A DNA stretch of 23,985 nucleotides, from contig CAYJLW010000063.1 in the NCBI GenBank assembly GCA_964370965.1, positions 1-23,985 on the forward strand, written 5' to 3'. Within the stretch, counting starts at the first letter, position 1, and each line of letters opens with the position of its first letter. Source of the DNA: CAYJLW01 sp964370965 (GTDB taxonomy: Bacteria > Actinomycetota > Acidimicrobiia > UBA2766). Made by a program: the position numbers and the translations under genes. Shown in pieces: positions 22,614 through 23,985 of this stretch. The notes beneath the pieces are model-generated. The model was not told the DNA's origin, did not search any database, and saw only the letters and a list, made by a program, of their open reading frames with translations.

Positions 22614-22645
22614 GGAGCGGGGACGGCGCCGCCGTCCCCCGCTCC
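22614..22645 (+). terminator. hairpin after the phasin-like gene
   Basis: A 14-bp GC stem with one bulged C pairs 22614-22627 with 22631-22645 around a 3-base loop, 13 bases past the stop at 22600. There is no T-tract, but position and strength suit a terminator. Confidence 0.65.
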
Positions 22646-22696
22646 GTCGCGTCCGGCGACGGATCCGTCCCGGGCCCGCGTAGCATCCGGACACCC

Positions 22697-22770
22697 GGGC
22701 GTTTAGCTCAGACGGCGAGAGCGCCTGCCTTACAAGCAGGAGGCCGGGGGTTCGAGTCCCTCAACGCCCA
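22697..22770 (+). tRNA. tRNA-Val (anticodon TAC)
   Basis: The acceptor stem GGGCGTT/AACGCCC (22697-22703 and 22763-22769) is perfect. The D-arm GCTC...GAGC, the anticodon stem CCTGC/GCAGG with loop CTTACAA (anticodon TAC), a 5-base variable loop, and the T-arm with TTCGAGT follow in order. The discriminator is A; the 3' CCA is not encoded (ACCG follows). Confidence 0.95.
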
Positions 22771-22794
22771 CCGCTGCCCGAGCCTTCGTGGCCG

Positions 22795-23985
22795 TCACTT
22801 CGAATGACCTCCTAGAACGGCCGTGTTGTAGATGGCGGTTAGGGCGCCACGCGAGTTGGCCACTGCGCCCTCGCCTCGAGCAGACATGCCGAGAACTTCG
22901 CCCGATCCCGTAGTCCTGATGCGACCAGCGCCACTCGACGCAGTTGACCGGAGTTGATCACCATAGCGGTTCAGTTCTTGCGCAAATCGGACCTGTCCCC
23001 ACACGTTCAGAAGCAGTTTCGCGTCTCTGGCCCATGAGATGCCGAGAACATCAGCAATGGAAGCCCCATAGCCAAGGAGCATCCGTACGCCGGACTCACG
23101 GCTAGACGGCGAAGTGAAATCGCTAAACGTAGGGATCGAAAAGATATTGAGTCGACTGGCGGCGAGGTCGAACGCCGCACCAAAACCAGTCTGGTACAGA
23201 TTGATGGTTTGCGAAACCGCACCCCCAGATGCTGCATCGAGTTCGGCTCGGTCTTGTGCTGACACATGATTCTCGTACATGTTCTTGAATGGATTGAGAT
23301 CCTCAAGACAAATCAGGAGGCACCATTTCCTGCCGCTCGGATCACTGATGACCGTAGGTCGGTTGTTGACATAGACGTATGCGCCAACCGCTGGGTCGTC
23401 CCTTCCGCTGGGCTCTGGGTCGGTCTGGGTGAAGCGGGATGTTCCGGGGTCGTAGACGCGGGCTCGCATGTAGTACTGGGCGGTTTCGGCGTCGTAGTAC
23501 TGGCCCGTGTAGCGGATCGGGTTCGCGGGTGCGTTCGGGGCCAGTGTGGCTTGCCCACGCAGGGCGCCGAATGGTTCGAGGTCGTAGGAGAGGACGGCGG
23601 CGCCGGCGCTGTCGGTGAGGTCAGTGATGCTCCCGACGGCGTCGTGGTGGTAGTAGTAGCTCTGTCCGCCGGTGGTCATGCTGATGGTCTGCTGGCCGTA
23701 GACGTAGCGGCGGAGCAGTGCACCGGTGCCGTCGCGTTCGAGGGCGAGTTGGGGGAGGGAACCCCGGACGTCCCACGAGTACTTGATGGTCTGCCCGCTG
23801 GTGCGCTTGGTGAGCCGGTTGCCGGCGCCGTCGTAGGTGAAGGTGGTCGAGACGGAAGCGTTGGCGGTGGTCTGTTGGCAGGCGGGTTCGGTCCGGCCCT
23901 CGAAATGAGGAGCCGAAGGTCTACTCGTCTCACGGTTTCCGCGAGGGCCTCGGTCAGGTGCCGACGTAGGCCGCGAGGTGCTCGC
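22795..23985 (-). CDS. C-terminal part of an RHS-repeat protein with unrecognised tip, 5' end outside window
   Basis: About 396 codons are present; the N-terminus lies beyond the window end. YD/RHS motifs are clear: FTYDGAGNRLTK, YSWDVRGSL, and YYYHHDAVGSITDLTD. The RHS-associated core then follows: YDLEPFG, NPIRYTGQYYD, YYMRARVYDPGTSRFTQTDP and YVYVNNRPTVISDPSG. After this hallmark the last 180 or so residues are unrelated to RHS and are the variable tip, which in polymorphic toxins is the toxic domain. I do not recognise it. Its DNA has much lower GC than the rest of the window. No immunity gene follows on this strand: tRNA-Val is 24 bases away. An RHS/YD wall-associated or secreted toxin, or a decayed copy of one, is likely. 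Confidence 0.85.
   Translation of the reverse strand, partial: ASTSRPTSAPDRGPRGNRETSRPSAPHFEGRTEPACQQTTANASVSTTFTYDGAGNRLTKRTSGQTIKYSWDVRGSLPQLALERDGTGALLRRYVYGQQTISMTTGGQSYYYHHDAVGSITDLTDSAGAAVLSYDLEPFGALRGQATLAPNAPANPIRYTGQYYDAETAQYYMRARVYDPGTSRFTQTDPEPSGRDDPAVGAYVYVNNRPTVISDPSGRKWCLLICLEDLNPFKNMYENHVSAQDRAELDAASGGAVSQTINLYQTGFGAAFDLAASRLNIFSIPTFSDFTSPSSRESGVRMLLGYGASIADVLGISWARDAKLLLNVWGQVRFAQELNRYGDQLRSTASSGAGRIRTTGSGEVLGMSARGEGAVANSRGALTAIYNTAVLGGHSK

Noticed and set aside
23676..23933. Separate small gene at the window end on the minus strand
   Set aside because: It lies in another frame over the RHS repeats, which read through continuously to the window end.
1..23985. CRISPR arrays, insertion sequences, phage genes, rRNA
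   Set aside because: No spaced direct repeats, transposase or integrase motifs, structural phage genes or rRNA sequence were seen.

Overview
The window is very GC-rich, has a high share of GTG starts, and encodes a WhiB-family regulator, so the source is almost certainly an actinomycetote. It looks like a scaffold from an uncultured or draft genome. A 10-N gap (14393-14402) sits inside poly-G sequence, flanked by a near-duplicate of about 40 bases. The first 60 bases are also poly-G, cutting off a gene. The exact lineage cannot be read from this sequence; a deep-branching actinobacterial group is only a guess.

Layout. 1-3034 (-): a nuclease-nuclease-helicase fusion, 3' end missing. 3100-3570 (+): cyclophilin. 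3584-5494 (-): a beta-propeller lipoprotein and a small secreted protein, separated by a strong inverted repeat. 5673-8242 (+): a DUF1800/DUF1501 pair. 8286-8543 (+): a CsoR/CstR-family repressor with its own operator. 8698-12342 (-): a tightly overlapped operon of a Cys-motif lipoprotein, an HlyD-like adaptor, a MacB-type ATPase and a permease. It is divergent from an OmpR-type response regulator and sensor kinase (12454-about 14390, +), and two mirror-image direct-repeat boxes lie between them. 14621-17254 (+): a polar amino acid ABC importer (binding protein, permease, ATPase) ending in a hairpin. 17383-19763 (+): a macrodomain protein coupled to an S9 peptidase.

19826-20483 is the most interesting stretch. 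It holds a whiB7-type gene with a complete attenuator-like leader: an AT-rich box and -35/-10 promoter, a 48-codon upstream ORF, nested hairpins, a perfect 9-bp antiterminator pairing that overlaps the uORF stop codon, and a textbook intrinsic terminator 62 bases before whiB7. A principal-type sigma factor (20585-21523, -) converges on it across a perfect 26-bp palindrome. WhiB7 is known to work by binding the primary sigma factor, so regulator and likely partner are neighbours.

21699-22600 (+): a DUF523/TudS-like protein and a phasin-like protein whose promoter is embedded in stacked palindromes. 22697-22770 is tRNA-Val(TAC). Directly after it, on the minus strand, comes the C-terminal end of an RHS-repeat protein that runs off the window. 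Its tip has much lower GC and is not a toxin domain I recognise.

Six gene pairs share a four-base GTGA or ATGA overlap, so translational coupling is a general habit of this genome.
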